Assembly (NCBI GenBank): GCA_014237715.1
Contig: JAAZZG010000002.1
Span: forward strand, 228,841-292,840
DNA: 64,000 bases
DNA from: Acidimicrobiales bacterium
Lineage (GTDB): Bacteria > Actinomycetota > Acidimicrobiia > Acidimicrobiales > MedAcidi-G1
Direction: 5' to 3'
The position numbers were made by a program, and so were the translations under genes. Under the pieces are notes generated by a model. It was not told the DNA's origin, searched no databases, and saw nothing but the letters and a program-made list of their open reading frames with translations. Each line of letters starts with the position of its first letter. Within the stretch, counting starts at the first letter, position 1. Positions 43,254-52,749 of the stretch are shown in pieces.

Positions 43254-44153
43254 TCAGAGCCCCATCTGGTGGTGGGGCGGCAGGTCCAGGGCACCAATGG
43301 CGTCGGCACGCCGATGCAGCAGGTCAATGGTGTCGTCGAGGTCCCGGCCGATGACGTACTGGCGTCGGGCGGTGCAGTCCACTACCCACCGCCCCAGCTC
43401 GTCGAGGTCTGCCACCTTCACGTTACGGCCCGACTTCTCGAGTCGATCCTTCATCTCCTGGAAAGTCATGGACGTGCGGCCTGTACCCCCCCGCACCCGC
43501 TCCAGGTCGGCTGGTCGGTTCCGGTAGGAGGAGAACAGGCCGGTGTCCATGAGCCCACCGGACGGGTAGAAGACCGACGCCCCGACCTGGTCTGAATCCT
43601 CGGCCAGCTGATGGGCCAACGCCTCGGTGAGGCAGCTCACTGCGGCCTTGGATGAGGCGTACACCGCGGCATTGGGCACCGGGGCGAAACCGCCGTCACC
43701 TGACGAGGTGTTGACCACGTGCCCCGGTTCACCGGATTCGAGCATCCGACCCACAAACGACATGACCCCGTTGGCCACGCCGAACACGTTCACCGAATAA
43801 CACCATCGCCAGTCGTTGGGCTCATGGGTCCACATTCGCCCACCGCCGCCGGAACCGACGCCGGCGTTGTTGAATAACAGGTTGCAGCAACCATGGGTGT
43901 TGAAGACATGGTCGGCCAACGCATCGGTGGACGCGTCGTCGGTCACGTCGGTCACCACACCGGTGATCCGGCCGGGGTGACTGGCCGACAGGGTGGCCAC
44001 CGTGGTATCCAGTACGGCCTGTTCGACGTCGGCCACCACGACGGTGGCATCGGCCTCCAACAACGCCCGGACGATGCCCCGACCGATGCCGTTGGCCCCA
44101 CCGGTGACCACGGCGACCGAGCCGGCGACCTCAATGGATGCCAGGTCGGTCAT
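43254..44153 (-). CDS. Short-chain dehydrogenase/reductase
   Basis: 299 residues from ATG 44153, which overlaps the stop of the preceding amidohydrolase (ATGA). SDR motifs: VTGGANGIGRGIVRALLEADA at about 17-37, NNAGVGSGGGG, catalytic STSSGDGGFA... with NAAVYASSKAAVSCL giving Tyr-xxx-Lys. The second half is unusual for an SDR in its long polar tail (FQEMKDRLEKSGRNVKVADLDELGRWVVDC). Substrate unknown. Last gene of a three-gene minus-strand run with two amidohydrolases. It faces the UGSC operon SDR across a short convergent gap (43187-43253). Confidence 0.9.
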   Translation of the reverse strand: MTDLASIEVAGSVAVVTGGANGIGRGIVRALLEADATVVVADVEQAVLDTTVATLSASHPGRITGVVTDVTDDASTDALADHVFNTHGCCNLLFNNAGVGSGGGGRMWTHEPNDWRWCYSVNVFGVANGVMSFVGRMLESGEPGHVVNTSSGDGGFAPVPNAAVYASSKAAVSCLTEALAHQLAEDSDQVGASVFYPSGGLMDTGLFSSYRNRPADLERVRGGTGRTSMTFQEMKDRLEKSGRNVKVADLDELGRWVVDCTARRQYVIGRDLDDTIDLLHRRADAIGALDLPPHHQMGL

Positions 44154-45457
44154 GCCGCGGCCTGGGTCTGGCTGTGTGGGGCCATACCCGGACAACCCTT
44201 GGCCATCTCCGGGATCTCGTCGTAAGTGATGCCCGATGCCACGTGTGCCTTGGTCGGACAGTGCTCGTCGGCCAGGGCCTGCAGCGCCGCCACGTCGAAC
44301 TTGTAGATGTTCGCCGCGTTGGTGGTCAGGATCTGCGTTGCCTCGCCGGTTGACATCTCGCCGAAGGTGAGCCGAAGGTGTTGGTCGGTATAGGGATGCG
44401 ACCCCTCGATGTGTGGGTAGTCCGAACCCCACATGACCTTGTCGGCGCCGAGGCTGCGAACCACGTTGACCTCAGCAGGCCGCAGAAAGCTGGCACCCAC
44501 ATGGCACTGGCGCTGCCAGTACTCCGACGGAGTGAGCGACATGCCGGCCACCGCCGCACCACCGAAGATGGCCTCCGAGCCGTACTTCGAGTGCTTCATC
44601 CGGTCGTAGAAGGAGTCCAGCTTGGCCAGTGTCTCGGGCACCCAGGCCGTCCCGCTCTCGGTGTTGACCCACTGCAGGTTCGGGTGGCGTTCGAACACGC
44701 CGGAGAACATGAGATGCCACAGGGCCCGCTGGCTCCACCAGGTGACCTCCAGCATGAACATGGCCAACGAGGCAGGAAAATGGCTACCGAAGTCCGGCGT
44801 GGCGCCACCGGAGTGGTGGTTGAGCGGCATGTCGCATGCCTCGGCCGCAGCCCAGATGGGTCGGTAGGCCTTGGAGTAGAGCGGCTCGAACGGCGAGTCG
44901 GGTGGCGTACCCGGAACCAGGATTCCACCCCGGAGACCGTGTTCGGCCGCCCACTCGATCTCGGCCACCGATCCCTCAACGTCGCCCAGGAAGATCTGGG
45001 CAATGCCGGCACGGCGCTCTGGTGCCTCGGCCACGAAGTCCAGTAGCCAGCGGTTGTGGGCCTTCAGCCCGGCCCAGCGGGCCTCCATGTCCTGGGTATA
45101 GGCCGGCGCCTCGAACTGGCTGGCCGCCGCCGGAGCGAACGGCGGTTGGGTGTTGGGGAACAGCACCGCGGCCACCACCCCGTCGGCCTCCTGCTCGGCC
45201 AGCCGCCGGGCGGAGTCGTAGTTCCGATTGCCGTCGACAACCGGGTCACCGTCCACGCCGACATTCAGGGGCGACCGCTCAGCGTCCTTGAAGGCCTCGG
45301 CGGTGCGTCGCTGGCCCTCCTCGATGCTGCGGGCCCACTCGTCGAAGGCCTCGTGGTGCTTCTGCTCCAGGTAATCCTTGTAGTCCCACAAGCCGGCACC
45401 GCAGTGGGTGTCAGCCGAGATGACCACATGATGTTCAGATGCCTGCTGTTCACTCAT
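44150..45457 (-). CDS. Amidohydrolase family protein (TIM-barrel)
   Basis: 435 residues from ATG 45457 with AGGAAGAG upstream. Amidohydrolase-2 (PF04909-like) metal-dependent hydrolase/decarboxylase: N-terminal VVISADTHCGAGLWDYKDYL, then LKAHNRWLLDFVAEAPERRAGI, PLNHHSGGATPDF metal/His region, ESGTAWVPETL and WGSDYPHIEGSHPYTDQHL with catalytic Asp near the end. It is 53 bases downstream of a related gene (45511); together they are probably duplicated partners. Overlaps the SDR start by four bases. Relatives act on aromatic or carboxylic substrates. Confidence 0.88.
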   Translation of the reverse strand: MSEQQASEHHVVISADTHCGAGLWDYKDYLEQKHHEAFDEWARSIEEGQRRTAEAFKDAERSPLNVGVDGDPVVDGNRNYDSARRLAEQEADGVVAAVLFPNTQPPFAPAAASQFEAPAYTQDMEARWAGLKAHNRWLLDFVAEAPERRAGIAQIFLGDVEGSVAEIEWAAEHGLRGGILVPGTPPDSPFEPLYSKAYRPIWAAAEACDMPLNHHSGGATPDFGSHFPASLAMFMLEVTWWSQRALWHLMFSGVFERHPNLQWVNTESGTAWVPETLAKLDSFYDRMKHSKYGSEAIFGGAAVAGMSLTPSEYWQRQCHVGASFLRPAEVNVVRSLGADKVMWGSDYPHIEGSHPYTDQHLRLTFGEMSTGEATQILTTNAANIYKFDVAALQALADEHCPTKAHVASGITYDEIPEMAKGCPGMAPHSQTQAAA

Positions 45458-45510
45458 CAGTTGCTCTTCCTTCTCTCGGGCTTCTCCCGGGCTTCCCTCG
45501 GCTACCGGCC

Positions 45511-46791
45511 CTAGGCGTACTGCATCTCGCAGCCGTACTCGTCCAACCACCACCGCGCGGTCCGGGTGGCGTCCGCGGGGGTGCGAACGTCGAGCGCCTG
45601 GCCCAGGTCCTCGGGGGTAGGGCCGATCCGGTCGGCTACGGCCTGCAGACCCGCCTCGTCCAGGCCGTAGCAGTCGATGGCGTTGAGGCCCAGCAGTCGC
45701 CGGGTGTCCTCGACCGTGGCGTCGGCGAAGTCGTTTTTGAGGCGAGCCCGGGTATTGGGCCACGATCCTTCGGGGTGCGGGTAGTCGGTCCCCCACATGA
45801 GGGCATCGACGCCGTTCACGTGCCGGCGACGGACCTCTTCGCGCGACATGGTCGAGGCGCCGATGAACACGTTGATACCGAAGTACTCCGACGGGAGACG
45901 GGTAATCAGCCCCTTCATCCGTGAGCCCATCTTCTTGACCTTGAAGCTGGCTCCGAAATTGACGTCGGCCTTCCAGAGGAGGTCGCCAATCCAGTAGGAA
46001 CCGCACTCGACCACCGCGTAGCGAAGGTTCGGATACTTATCGAACTTGCCCGAGAACAAGAGTTGCCAGAGGATCCGGTGGGTCCAGAAGGGCACCTCGC
46101 TGATGTACATGGCGACGTTGTCCCCGTAGGCCGTGAAGTCCGCCTCACCCGAATGGGTGTGGACGACCAGGCCGGTGTCGGCACACGCTGCCCAGAAGCG
46201 GTCGTAGTGGTCGGTGCCGTAGGCGGGGAAGTCGTGCCACATGGTCGGCACCATGACGCCCTTGATACCGGGCTTACCGGCCAGGGCCTCGACCTCCTTG
46301 ACCGCCTCGTCGACGTCGTGCACCACCGGGATGAGGGCCACGCCGGCACGACGGACCGGGTCGGTGGCGCAGAACTCCTCCAACCAGCGGTTGTGGGCGC
46401 GGGCCCCGCCGAAGGCCTGGCGGGCATCGGTTATCTGGCCGGCGGCCAGGCCGGCACCGAAGGGCGGCGACTCCTGACCGGTCACCGCATCGCCGTCAGC
46501 GAAGATGATCTCCCCGGCCACCCCGTCGGCGTCCAGCACCGGGTCACGCACCTCGGGGTCGTAGGCACCCTGTAGGCCCCACTCGTTGTCGCCCTCCCAT
46601 TCGGCGATGAACTCGGCGTTCAGCTCTTCGGCGATCTGGCGATGCTGGTGGCGTTCGGCTACGTAGACGTCGAACTCCTCGTGCAGCGATGATTCGAGGT
46701 AGGGCCGGTATTCCTCGCACTGCAGACCGGCATGGGTGTCCGACGAGACGACGACGTACGGCTCGCTTCCTGTGCTGATTTCCCGTTCCAT
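45511..46791 (-). CDS. Amidohydrolase family protein (paralogue)
   Basis: 426 residues from ATG 46791. Same family as its neighbour: VVVSSDTHAGLQCEEYRPYLES, GARAHNRWLEEFCATDPVRRAGVALI, VVHTHSGEADF (family metal-region H-x-H-S-G), CGSYWIGDLL, DALMWGTDYPHPEGSWPNT. The two share the same order of motifs and similar length, and moderate identity, so they arose by duplication and may form a hetero-oligomer or act on different steps. First gene of the minus-strand run, divergent from a TetR regulator. Confidence 0.88.
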   Translation of the reverse strand: MEREISTGSEPYVVVSSDTHAGLQCEEYRPYLESSLHEEFDVYVAERHQHRQIAEELNAEFIAEWEGDNEWGLQGAYDPEVRDPVLDADGVAGEIIFADGDAVTGQESPPFGAGLAAGQITDARQAFGGARAHNRWLEEFCATDPVRRAGVALIPVVHDVDEAVKEVEALAGKPGIKGVMVPTMWHDFPAYGTDHYDRFWAACADTGLVVHTHSGEADFTAYGDNVAMYISEVPFWTHRILWQLLFSGKFDKYPNLRYAVVECGSYWIGDLLWKADVNFGASFKVKKMGSRMKGLITRLPSEYFGINVFIGASTMSREEVRRRHVNGVDALMWGTDYPHPEGSWPNTRARLKNDFADATVEDTRRLLGLNAIDCYGLDEAGLQAVADRIGPTPEDLGQALDVRTPADATRTARWWLDEYGCEMQYA

Positions 46792-46841
46792 CGTGTGCTC
46801 CCCCGGGCGCTGCCCGTGCCTATGGACGACCACCCTCCTTG

Positions 46842-46872
46842 GACAGCGTCACATGATCTCTTGTACACTGTC
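46842..46872. promoter_or_regulatory. Imperfect inverted repeat between amidohydrolase and TetR genes
   Basis: Left arm gacagcgtcaca and right arm tgtacactgtc pair imperfectly (seven of eight outer bases match) around an eight-base centre. It lies in the 127-base gap between the divergent genes at 46791 and 46919, the place for a TetR operator. Confidence 0.45.
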
Positions 46873-46918
46873 GCAGAGAACACGCCCGATGGCAACCCGG
46901 GCGGACGACGGAGATCTC

Positions 46919-47620
46919 ATGGCCACCCAGCCACCACACCAAGCAGTACCCCGGAGTTCCGGAAGCGACTCCGGTCCGGGCCGTCGAGCCGGGTTGGATG
47001 CCGGCGAGATCCTCGACCGGGCCATCGCTCTGGTGGAGGACGAGGGCGCCGGCGCCCTGACCATGCGTCGCCTGGCAGCCGAACTGGGTGTAGCCACCAC
47101 GTCTATCTACTGGCACGTCGGCAACCGGGGCGACCTGGTCACCGCGCTGGTCGGACGCCACGGCGAGCGTCTAGCCCAACAGCAGATCGAGGGCGAAACG
47201 GCCCGCGACCGGGTGCAGGCCGTGGCCAGGATGATCTGGAGCAGCGCGGTCGACCACCGGGAGGTCACCCGACTTGCCGCGGCGGCCGGCGCCTCGTCGC
47301 TGCACGCCCGCCAGCTGGAGTTGGCCATGGCCCGCGAACTTCAGGAGGCGGGTGTGGTCGGCCCGGCGGCCCGGGACGCCATGCGGGCCATCACGGCCTG
47401 CGTCGGAGGGTTCATCGTGGCCAACCTCATCGATGACCGGACGCCCTCGTCCCTGCGGAGGACGTCGGTACTGGGGGGGGCGGAATCCACTGGCCTCGAA
47501 CCGTCCACCCTCGAGGCACTGGCCGAACCGGCCGATCTACCCTCCCTGTTCGAGGCCACCCTGCGGGCCGTCGTCGACTCGGTAGTGCCCGCCGACCTCT
47601 CAGCCAACGCCTACCTCTAG
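46919..47620 (+). CDS. TetR family regulator of the amidohydrolase cluster
   Basis: 233 residues from ATG 46919, with GGAG 8 bases upstream; an ATG at 46889 would add ten residues. HTH: LDAGEILDRAIALVEDEGAGALTMRRLAAELGVATTSIYWHVGNR, a classical TetR reading head. C-terminal helices are alanine-rich and unassigned. It is divergent from the amidohydrolase/SDR run and likely represses it; inducer unknown. Confidence 0.9.
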   Translation: MATQPPHQAVPRSSGSDSGPGRRAGLDAGEILDRAIALVEDEGAGALTMRRLAAELGVATTSIYWHVGNRGDLVTALVGRHGERLAQQQIEGETARDRVQAVARMIWSSAVDHREVTRLAAAAGASSLHARQLELAMARELQEAGVVGPAARDAMRAITACVGGFIVANLIDDRTPSSLRRTSVLGGAESTGLEPSTLEALAEPADLPSLFEATLRAVVDSVVPADLSANAYL

Positions 47621-47701
47621 GCCCACTTCCAGGTCACCCGTTTGTCGCAGAGCGACGGGACGCTGACCGCCGGGCGACCAGTCGTTGTAGCGACCCGGCG
47701 T

Positions 47702-50515
47702 TCAGGCGTCGTAGTTGTACGCGGTGGCCTGTGGCTTGACCGGGCGGGCCATCCACAGTGGACGCCGCAGGTTCCCTGGTCCGGGCCCGGGTCGGGTCTT
47801 GGCCAGCCACTCCTCAAAGATTCGATGTGAGGCCGCGGTGTCGACCACGACGTCACCGTAGGCATCGCCCTCCTCAGCGGGGCCCACAGTGACCCGCTGC
47901 AGCCAGCAGTGCATCCCGCTGACCGGGTCGGGCTGCACGGGGAAGGTCAGGTTCTGGTGCACGCCGGTGTCGGTCCACCAGATCAGGCCGGTGTCCGGGT
48001 CGTCGCTCTCATAGGCCTCTGCACCATGCTCGCGCCGCAGGCGCCAGCGACCGTCGTCGTCCCGTTCGATGGACGCCTTGCCGGCCCCCCAGGATCGGGC
48101 CTCATCCTCTTCGAGGCGCCACCGGCCCATGTGGTGGCTGGCCGCCACCACTCCGGGGCGGATCCCCTCGGTCCGCCACGACTGGATCACAAAGTGGCCG
48201 GTCCGCGTAGTGATTCGCACCAGGCCGTTCTCGTCAATGCCCAGTTGCTCGGCGTCCCCCGGGTGCAACCACAGCGGGTGTCGGTGGCTGATCTCATTCA
48301 GCCACTGGCTGTTCGCCGACCGGGTATGTATGAGCGTCGGGATCCGGAAGGTCGGCACGAGGATCCGCTCCCCGGCCGTCATGTCCAGGTCCTCCCAGTG
48401 GACCTGGCTGCGGATGAACGCAGGCATCGAATATTCGGGCCAACCCCAGTCCCGGATGGTCTCTGAGAAGAACTCCAACTTCTTGGACGGCGTCGGGAAG
48501 CCGAACTTCGCCTCCCCGTCGATGTCCACGGCCGGTGAGCCGTCTCCGATGAACGGCATGTGGCCGGTGATCTCGTCCAGCGAGTCGTGCGAGCCGGCGG
48601 TGCCTGGGCGTCGCCACACGCCATCTGCATCGCGTACCGCTCCGTTCAGGTCGTCCTCGGACACCCCCCGCTCGTAGACCTGCGCCTGATCACCGGGCAG
48701 GGCGAACGATCCCTTGCGCCGCATGTACTCCAGCGGGGTCAGGCCCTCTTCGGCCGCTGCCTCGGGCAGGCCGGGGACCGAGCCCTCGAACAGCATCGAG
48801 TAGTACTCATCGAGGCTGAGCGGCGTGCCCGGATCAGTCTGGCTCTCGAACTGCTGGCGGATGCCGAGCGCCCCGTCGGGATCGATGCGCCACGACAGGT
48901 CGATCCAGAACTCCTGTTCCTCCCACACCTCGCCCGGGTTGGCCTCATGCGTGCGCTCGAAGGTCTCGCCCTCCAGTTCGCGATGGCGACGGTTCACGGG
49001 TTGGCGGAAACCGATCCACCGCCCGTTGTGGGTCTCAAAGCTGGATACGTCGTGGCGTTCGGACGCTATGCCCATGGGCAGCACGTAGTCGGCGAACCAC
49101 GCCGACTCGTTCCACGTCGGGGTGAGCGCCACGTGGCAGCCGACGAGCTCCGGGTCGCGCAGCACCTCCATCCAGGTGAACCCGTCGGGGTTGGTCCACA
49201 GCGGGTTGTAGACCCGGGTGAAGTAGGTGTCTATGCGGCCCCGACCGGCCTTCAGGAAGTGGGGTAGCAGGATCGACAGTTCGTGGTGGCTGAGCGGGTA
49301 CTCGATCGGCCACTGCATCTCATTCCACCGGGCCTGGGGCTCGGGGTGGATCGGGGTGACGGGGATGAACTTGTTCCACCCGTTGGCGTTGGTGCCACCC
49401 TCGGTGCCGACCGATCCGGTCAGCACGTTCAGGAACTGCAGGCAGCGGGCTACCATCCAGCCGCCCTCGTTGCCGGCCGAAGATGCCCGCCACGTGTGCG
49501 ACGCGAACTTTCCGAGGCCGCCGCCGATGACCTTGGCCACCTCGAGGATCTGGTCCTCGTCGAGGCCGCACACGCGTGCCGCCTCGGCCGAGGTGTACTC
49601 GGCGTACTGGTCGATGAGGGCCTGGCGAACGTTGGCGAAGTTGGGCTCCAGGTCAGGTCGGGCCTCGGTGAGGAAGGTCTCCCAGTTGACCCACCGCTCG
49701 AAGAAGTCGGCGTCCCAGGTGTCGTCGACCAGCAGCAGCCGGGCGATGGCCAGGAGCATGAACGCTTCGGTGCCGGGCCACGGTGACATCCAGTGGTCGG
49801 CCTTGGCGGCCGTGTTGGAGAGTCGGGGATCGACGCATATGACCGTGGCGCCGTTCTTCTGGCCCTCGATGATCCGTTGGGCGTGCGGGTTGAAGTAGTG
49901 GCCGGCCTCGAGGTGCGACGAGATGAGGAAGATGACCTCGGCGTTGGCGAAGTCGGCCGAAGGGCGGTCGAAGCCCATCCACGAGGCGTAGCCCACCCGG
50001 GCACCGCTGGAACAGATGTTGGTGTGACTGTTGTGGCCGTCGATGCCCCAACTGTGGAGGACCCGCTCCATGTAGCTGTCGTCGCCCATCCGACCAACGT
50101 GGTACATGATCTCGTCGTGGCGGTCCTCGCGAAACGCCGTGCCGATTCGATCACCGATCTCGTCGAGCGCCTGATCCCACGAGATCTGTTCCCAGAGGCC
50201 TTCGCCCCGATCGCCGACACGCTTCATGGGATGCAGGATCCGCTCGGGGTCCTCGACCTGGTTGATGGTGGCCGGGCCCTTGGCGCAGTTGCGGCCGCGG
50301 CTCGCCGGATGCACGGGGTTTCCCTCGAACTTGGTGATCTTCCCGGTGTCCTTGTCCACCCAGGCCAACAGCCCGCAGTTGGCCTCACAGTTGAAGCAGG
50401 TGGTCGGCACCAGACGGTGGGCGCGACGCACCTTGGTGGGCCAGGCGGCCGGGTCGAGGGACTCGACGTGATCCCACGACTCTTCGGGCGGGTAGGCGGA
50501 CAGGGTCTCGGTCAT
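47702..50515 (-). CDS. Molybdopterin oxidoreductase catalytic subunit
   Basis: 937 residues from ATG 50515. N-terminal [4Fe-4S] cysteines C40, C43, C47 (TTCFNCEANCG) and C77 (RGRNCAKG), the molybdenum ligand region HSHTNICSSGARVGY with Cys168 as probable ligand, and the MGD-binding second half ending in RITTRTGHFVIQSWRTEGIRPGVV. It belongs to the PsrA/PhsA/DMSO-reductase family, but the substrate (a sulfur compound, arsenic oxyanion or alkane-type organic) cannot be read off. No Tat signal RR is visible, so the enzyme may face the cytosol. It is transcribed after the fused Fe-S/membrane gene. Confidence 0.9.
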   Translation of the reverse strand: MTETLSAYPPEESWDHVESLDPAAWPTKVRRAHRLVPTTCFNCEANCGLLAWVDKDTGKITKFEGNPVHPASRGRNCAKGPATINQVEDPERILHPMKRVGDRGEGLWEQISWDQALDEIGDRIGTAFREDRHDEIMYHVGRMGDDSYMERVLHSWGIDGHNSHTNICSSGARVGYASWMGFDRPSADFANAEVIFLISSHLEAGHYFNPHAQRIIEGQKNGATVICVDPRLSNTAAKADHWMSPWPGTEAFMLLAIARLLLVDDTWDADFFERWVNWETFLTEARPDLEPNFANVRQALIDQYAEYTSAEAARVCGLDEDQILEVAKVIGGGLGKFASHTWRASSAGNEGGWMVARCLQFLNVLTGSVGTEGGTNANGWNKFIPVTPIHPEPQARWNEMQWPIEYPLSHHELSILLPHFLKAGRGRIDTYFTRVYNPLWTNPDGFTWMEVLRDPELVGCHVALTPTWNESAWFADYVLPMGIASERHDVSSFETHNGRWIGFRQPVNRRHRELEGETFERTHEANPGEVWEEQEFWIDLSWRIDPDGALGIRQQFESQTDPGTPLSLDEYYSMLFEGSVPGLPEAAAEEGLTPLEYMRRKGSFALPGDQAQVYERGVSEDDLNGAVRDADGVWRRPGTAGSHDSLDEITGHMPFIGDGSPAVDIDGEAKFGFPTPSKKLEFFSETIRDWGWPEYSMPAFIRSQVHWEDLDMTAGERILVPTFRIPTLIHTRSANSQWLNEISHRHPLWLHPGDAEQLGIDENGLVRITTRTGHFVIQSWRTEGIRPGVVAASHHMGRWRLEEDEARSWGAGKASIERDDDGRWRLRREHGAEAYESDDPDTGLIWWTDTGVHQNLTFPVQPDPVSGMHCWLQRVTVGPAEEGDAYGDVVVDTAASHRIFEEWLAKTRPGPGPGNLRRPLWMARPVKPQATAYNYDA

Positions 50516-50545
50516 CTCAGGCTCCGATGAGGTCAGGGGCAGCAG

Positions 50546-52093
50546 TTACGAGAGGGGGACTGACTGGCCGGCCCGGACGTAGGCGTCCTCGTAGGCGAAC
50601 AGGCCGTACAGCGCAGCCAGGGGAACAATGGGCTGGACTGGGCCGGTCCAGTCGAACACGAAATTGCCCAGCAAAATATCCAGACTCAGGAACAACATCG
50701 CGAACACGGTGCAGAAGAGCCACTTGCGCCACCGCTTCTTCTGGGCGCCGAGACGCAGGTCGGCTAGCGCCATGGTCACGTGCCGGGAGTGACCACCGCG
50801 GACCTCGGCACCGACTAGGGCGGCGTTGGCCGCCAGACCAGCCAGGAACAGCCACTTGACCGACTCGTGGGACGGCACGTCGAGGAACTGGTCGAGCAGC
50901 GACCACGAGGCCCCACCGGCCATGACGGTCTGGGCCAGCAGGACGGGCAGCAACAGGGATTCCTGCCAGAGGTCACGACCTTCGCACTGGCCGAAGAGGA
51001 AGGCCGTGTAGCCCGCGGTACCCAGTGCCAGCAAAACGGTCGGCACCACGATCACCGGCAGTGCACCACCGGCATCAGTCAGGCCGACCACCCACCATGC
51101 GGCCAGACAGACGGCGAAGGCGCCAAGCACCCACGCCCCCTTGACCAGCCACGAGGTCGAGTTTCCCCTCGTCAGCAGGTACCAGAACCGCTTCGGCTGC
51201 TTGAGATCGGCGACTAGCAGGAGACCGGTCAACACCAGGAAGACACCGGCCACCAGCGGCGGAACCACGCCGATCACCGATCGCTCGTCACCGTGGCCCA
51301 GCACCACCAGCAGCGAGGCGACCAGCATCACGCCCGCCGCAATGGCCTTCGTCACCAGGTAGCCCGACACCATCGAACCCCAGACCGGCGGGTGCTGGGT
51401 CGTGTAAGCGGTTCGGGCCATGGGCTCGCCGTCGTCCCTGGTGGGCGCGACAGTCAGAGCCACCGGTGTGGGCGTGGAGTGACCGGGGGTGGTGTCGGCC
51501 CAGATCAACCCGTCGTCGGAAATGGCCGAGGCGAGCGGGTCCAACGACGAGGCGGTAGCCCCCCTGTAGATGACTTTGGGCCGGGTATTCTGCTCCGGCG
51601 ACCGCACCAGGCCCCCATCGGCGTGCAGCCGGCTGATCTCACTGTCCGGATCGTCGAGGTCACCCACCCGGATGGCCTGGGTGGGGCACACGATCACGCA
51701 CGACGGCTCGAGGCCGTCCTCGATCCGGTGGTTACAGAAGTTGCACTTGTGGGCGGTATTGGTTTCGGGGTTGAGATAGATGGCGTCGTAAGGGCAGGCG
51801 TTCATGCACGCCTTGCAGCCAATGCAGTCGTCATCCTGGAAGTCGACCACGCCGTTGTCGGCCCGATACAGCGCCGAGGTGGGACAGATGGTCATGCACG
51901 GAGCGTCTTCGCACTGGTTGCACCGCATAACCGAGAACAGCCTGTCGGTGTCGGGGTGGGTACCCGTCTCCACGTACTTGAGCCATGTGCGGTTCACGCC
52001 CAGCGGCACGTTGTGCTCGCTCTTGCAGGCCACCGTGCAGGCATGGCAGCCGATGCAACTGCTGGAGTCGAGGACGAAACCGAGGCGAGTCAC
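50546..52093 (-). CDS. Fused four-cluster ferredoxin and NrfD-type membrane subunit
   Basis: 515 residues from GTG 52093, whose GTGA overlaps the stop of the TetR gene. Residues 8-160 hold four [4Fe-4S] motifs: CIGCHACTVAC, CNQCEDAPCMTIC, CIGCKACMNAC and CNFCN...CVIVC. The remainder (about 240-510) has at least eight hydrophobic helices of the NrfD/PsrC type, such as GYLVTKAIAAGVMLVASLLV and VIVVPTVLLALGTAGYTAFL. In most complex iron-sulfur molybdoenzymes these are separate B and C subunits. It carries electrons between the menaquinone pool and the catalytic subunit (47702). Confidence 0.88.
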   Translation of the reverse strand: MTRLGFVLDSSSCIGCHACTVACKSEHNVPLGVNRTWLKYVETGTHPDTDRLFSVMRCNQCEDAPCMTICPTSALYRADNGVVDFQDDDCIGCKACMNACPYDAIYLNPETNTAHKCNFCNHRIEDGLEPSCVIVCPTQAIRVGDLDDPDSEISRLHADGGLVRSPEQNTRPKVIYRGATASSLDPLASAISDDGLIWADTTPGHSTPTPVALTVAPTRDDGEPMARTAYTTQHPPVWGSMVSGYLVTKAIAAGVMLVASLLVVLGHGDERSVIGVVPPLVAGVFLVLTGLLLVADLKQPKRFWYLLTRGNSTSWLVKGAWVLGAFAVCLAAWWVVGLTDAGGALPVIVVPTVLLALGTAGYTAFLFGQCEGRDLWQESLLLPVLLAQTVMAGGASWSLLDQFLDVPSHESVKWLFLAGLAANAALVGAEVRGGHSRHVTMALADLRLGAQKKRWRKWLFCTVFAMLFLSLDILLGNFVFDWTGPVQPIVPLAALYGLFAYEDAYVRAGQSVPLS

Positions 52094-52665
52094 GAGACCG
52101 CTGGAACCATCTGGTGGATGCCGGCACACAACAGGTCGACCAGGCGGTCGAAGCTCTCGTCTAGGTCGACGGGATGAGGGTGGCCGTCACCGGACTCAAG
52201 GTGGGCGAAGCCGTGGAGGGCGCTTCGCATCGACCGGGCGGCGTGCACCCGGTCGACGTCGGCCAGCCCATAGGCGGCCAGCGCCTGACCCAGAACGGAT
52301 ACGACCCGTTCGACGGCCTCTTCCAGCTCCGCGTCACCGGCACACGGGTAGCGGTCGGTGGCTGCGTAGAGACCCGGGTGGTCACCGACCATGGCCCGCC
52401 AGGCCCGACCCATGGCCCGAACCGCGTCGTCGCCGGCCAGACCCACGGCGGCCTCGCCGAGTCGACTGGCCAAGATCTCGCGGCCCCGGAGTCCGAGGGC
52501 CCGGATGAGGGCGTCGTAGCTGTCGATGTGCCGGTACAGGGCAGGCTGACGGACCCCGAGCAGCAAGGCCACCCGGGTGAGGGTCACGGCATCAAGGCCT
52601 TCGGAGTCGGCCAGTGCAGCCGCCGAATCCACGACCTGGTCGGTGTCCAACGTCCGGCGGCTCAT
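52090..52665 (-). CDS. TetR family regulator of the molybdoenzyme operon
   Basis: 191 residues from ATG 52665. N-terminal HTH (LDTDQVVDSAAALADSEGLDAVTLTRVALLLGVRQPALYRHI) and a C-terminal WHG-type domain (ALIRALGLRGREILASRLGEAAVG). Its stop overlaps the start of the Fe-S/NrfD gene by four bases, so it is the first gene of the operon and likely autoregulates it. Direct and inverted repeats upstream (52675-52711) are candidate binding sites. Confidence 0.9.
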   Translation of the reverse strand: MSRRTLDTDQVVDSAAALADSEGLDAVTLTRVALLLGVRQPALYRHIDSYDALIRALGLRGREILASRLGEAAVGLAGDDAVRAMGRAWRAMVGDHPGLYAATDRYPCAGDAELEEAVERVVSVLGQALAAYGLADVDRVHAARSMRSALHGFAHLESGDGHPHPVDLDESFDRLVDLLCAGIHQMVPAVS

Positions 52666-52674
52666 AGTCGAACC

Positions 52675-52711
52675 CTAGTGTTAGAGGCTCTCACGTGCTA
52701 GTTAGAGAGAG
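52675..52711. promoter_or_regulatory. Repeats upstream of TetR, possible operator
   Basis: ctagtgttagaggctc (52675-52690) and ctagttagagagag (52698-52711) are near-direct repeats, and ggctctc/gagagcc form an inverted pair around a 14-base centre. They lie just ahead of the TetR start at 52665, in the promoter region of its operon and of the divergent EamA gene side. Confidence 0.5.
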
Positions 52712-52749
52712 CCACATCTACCGTGACACCATCTCTCGCCTCATCTTGC

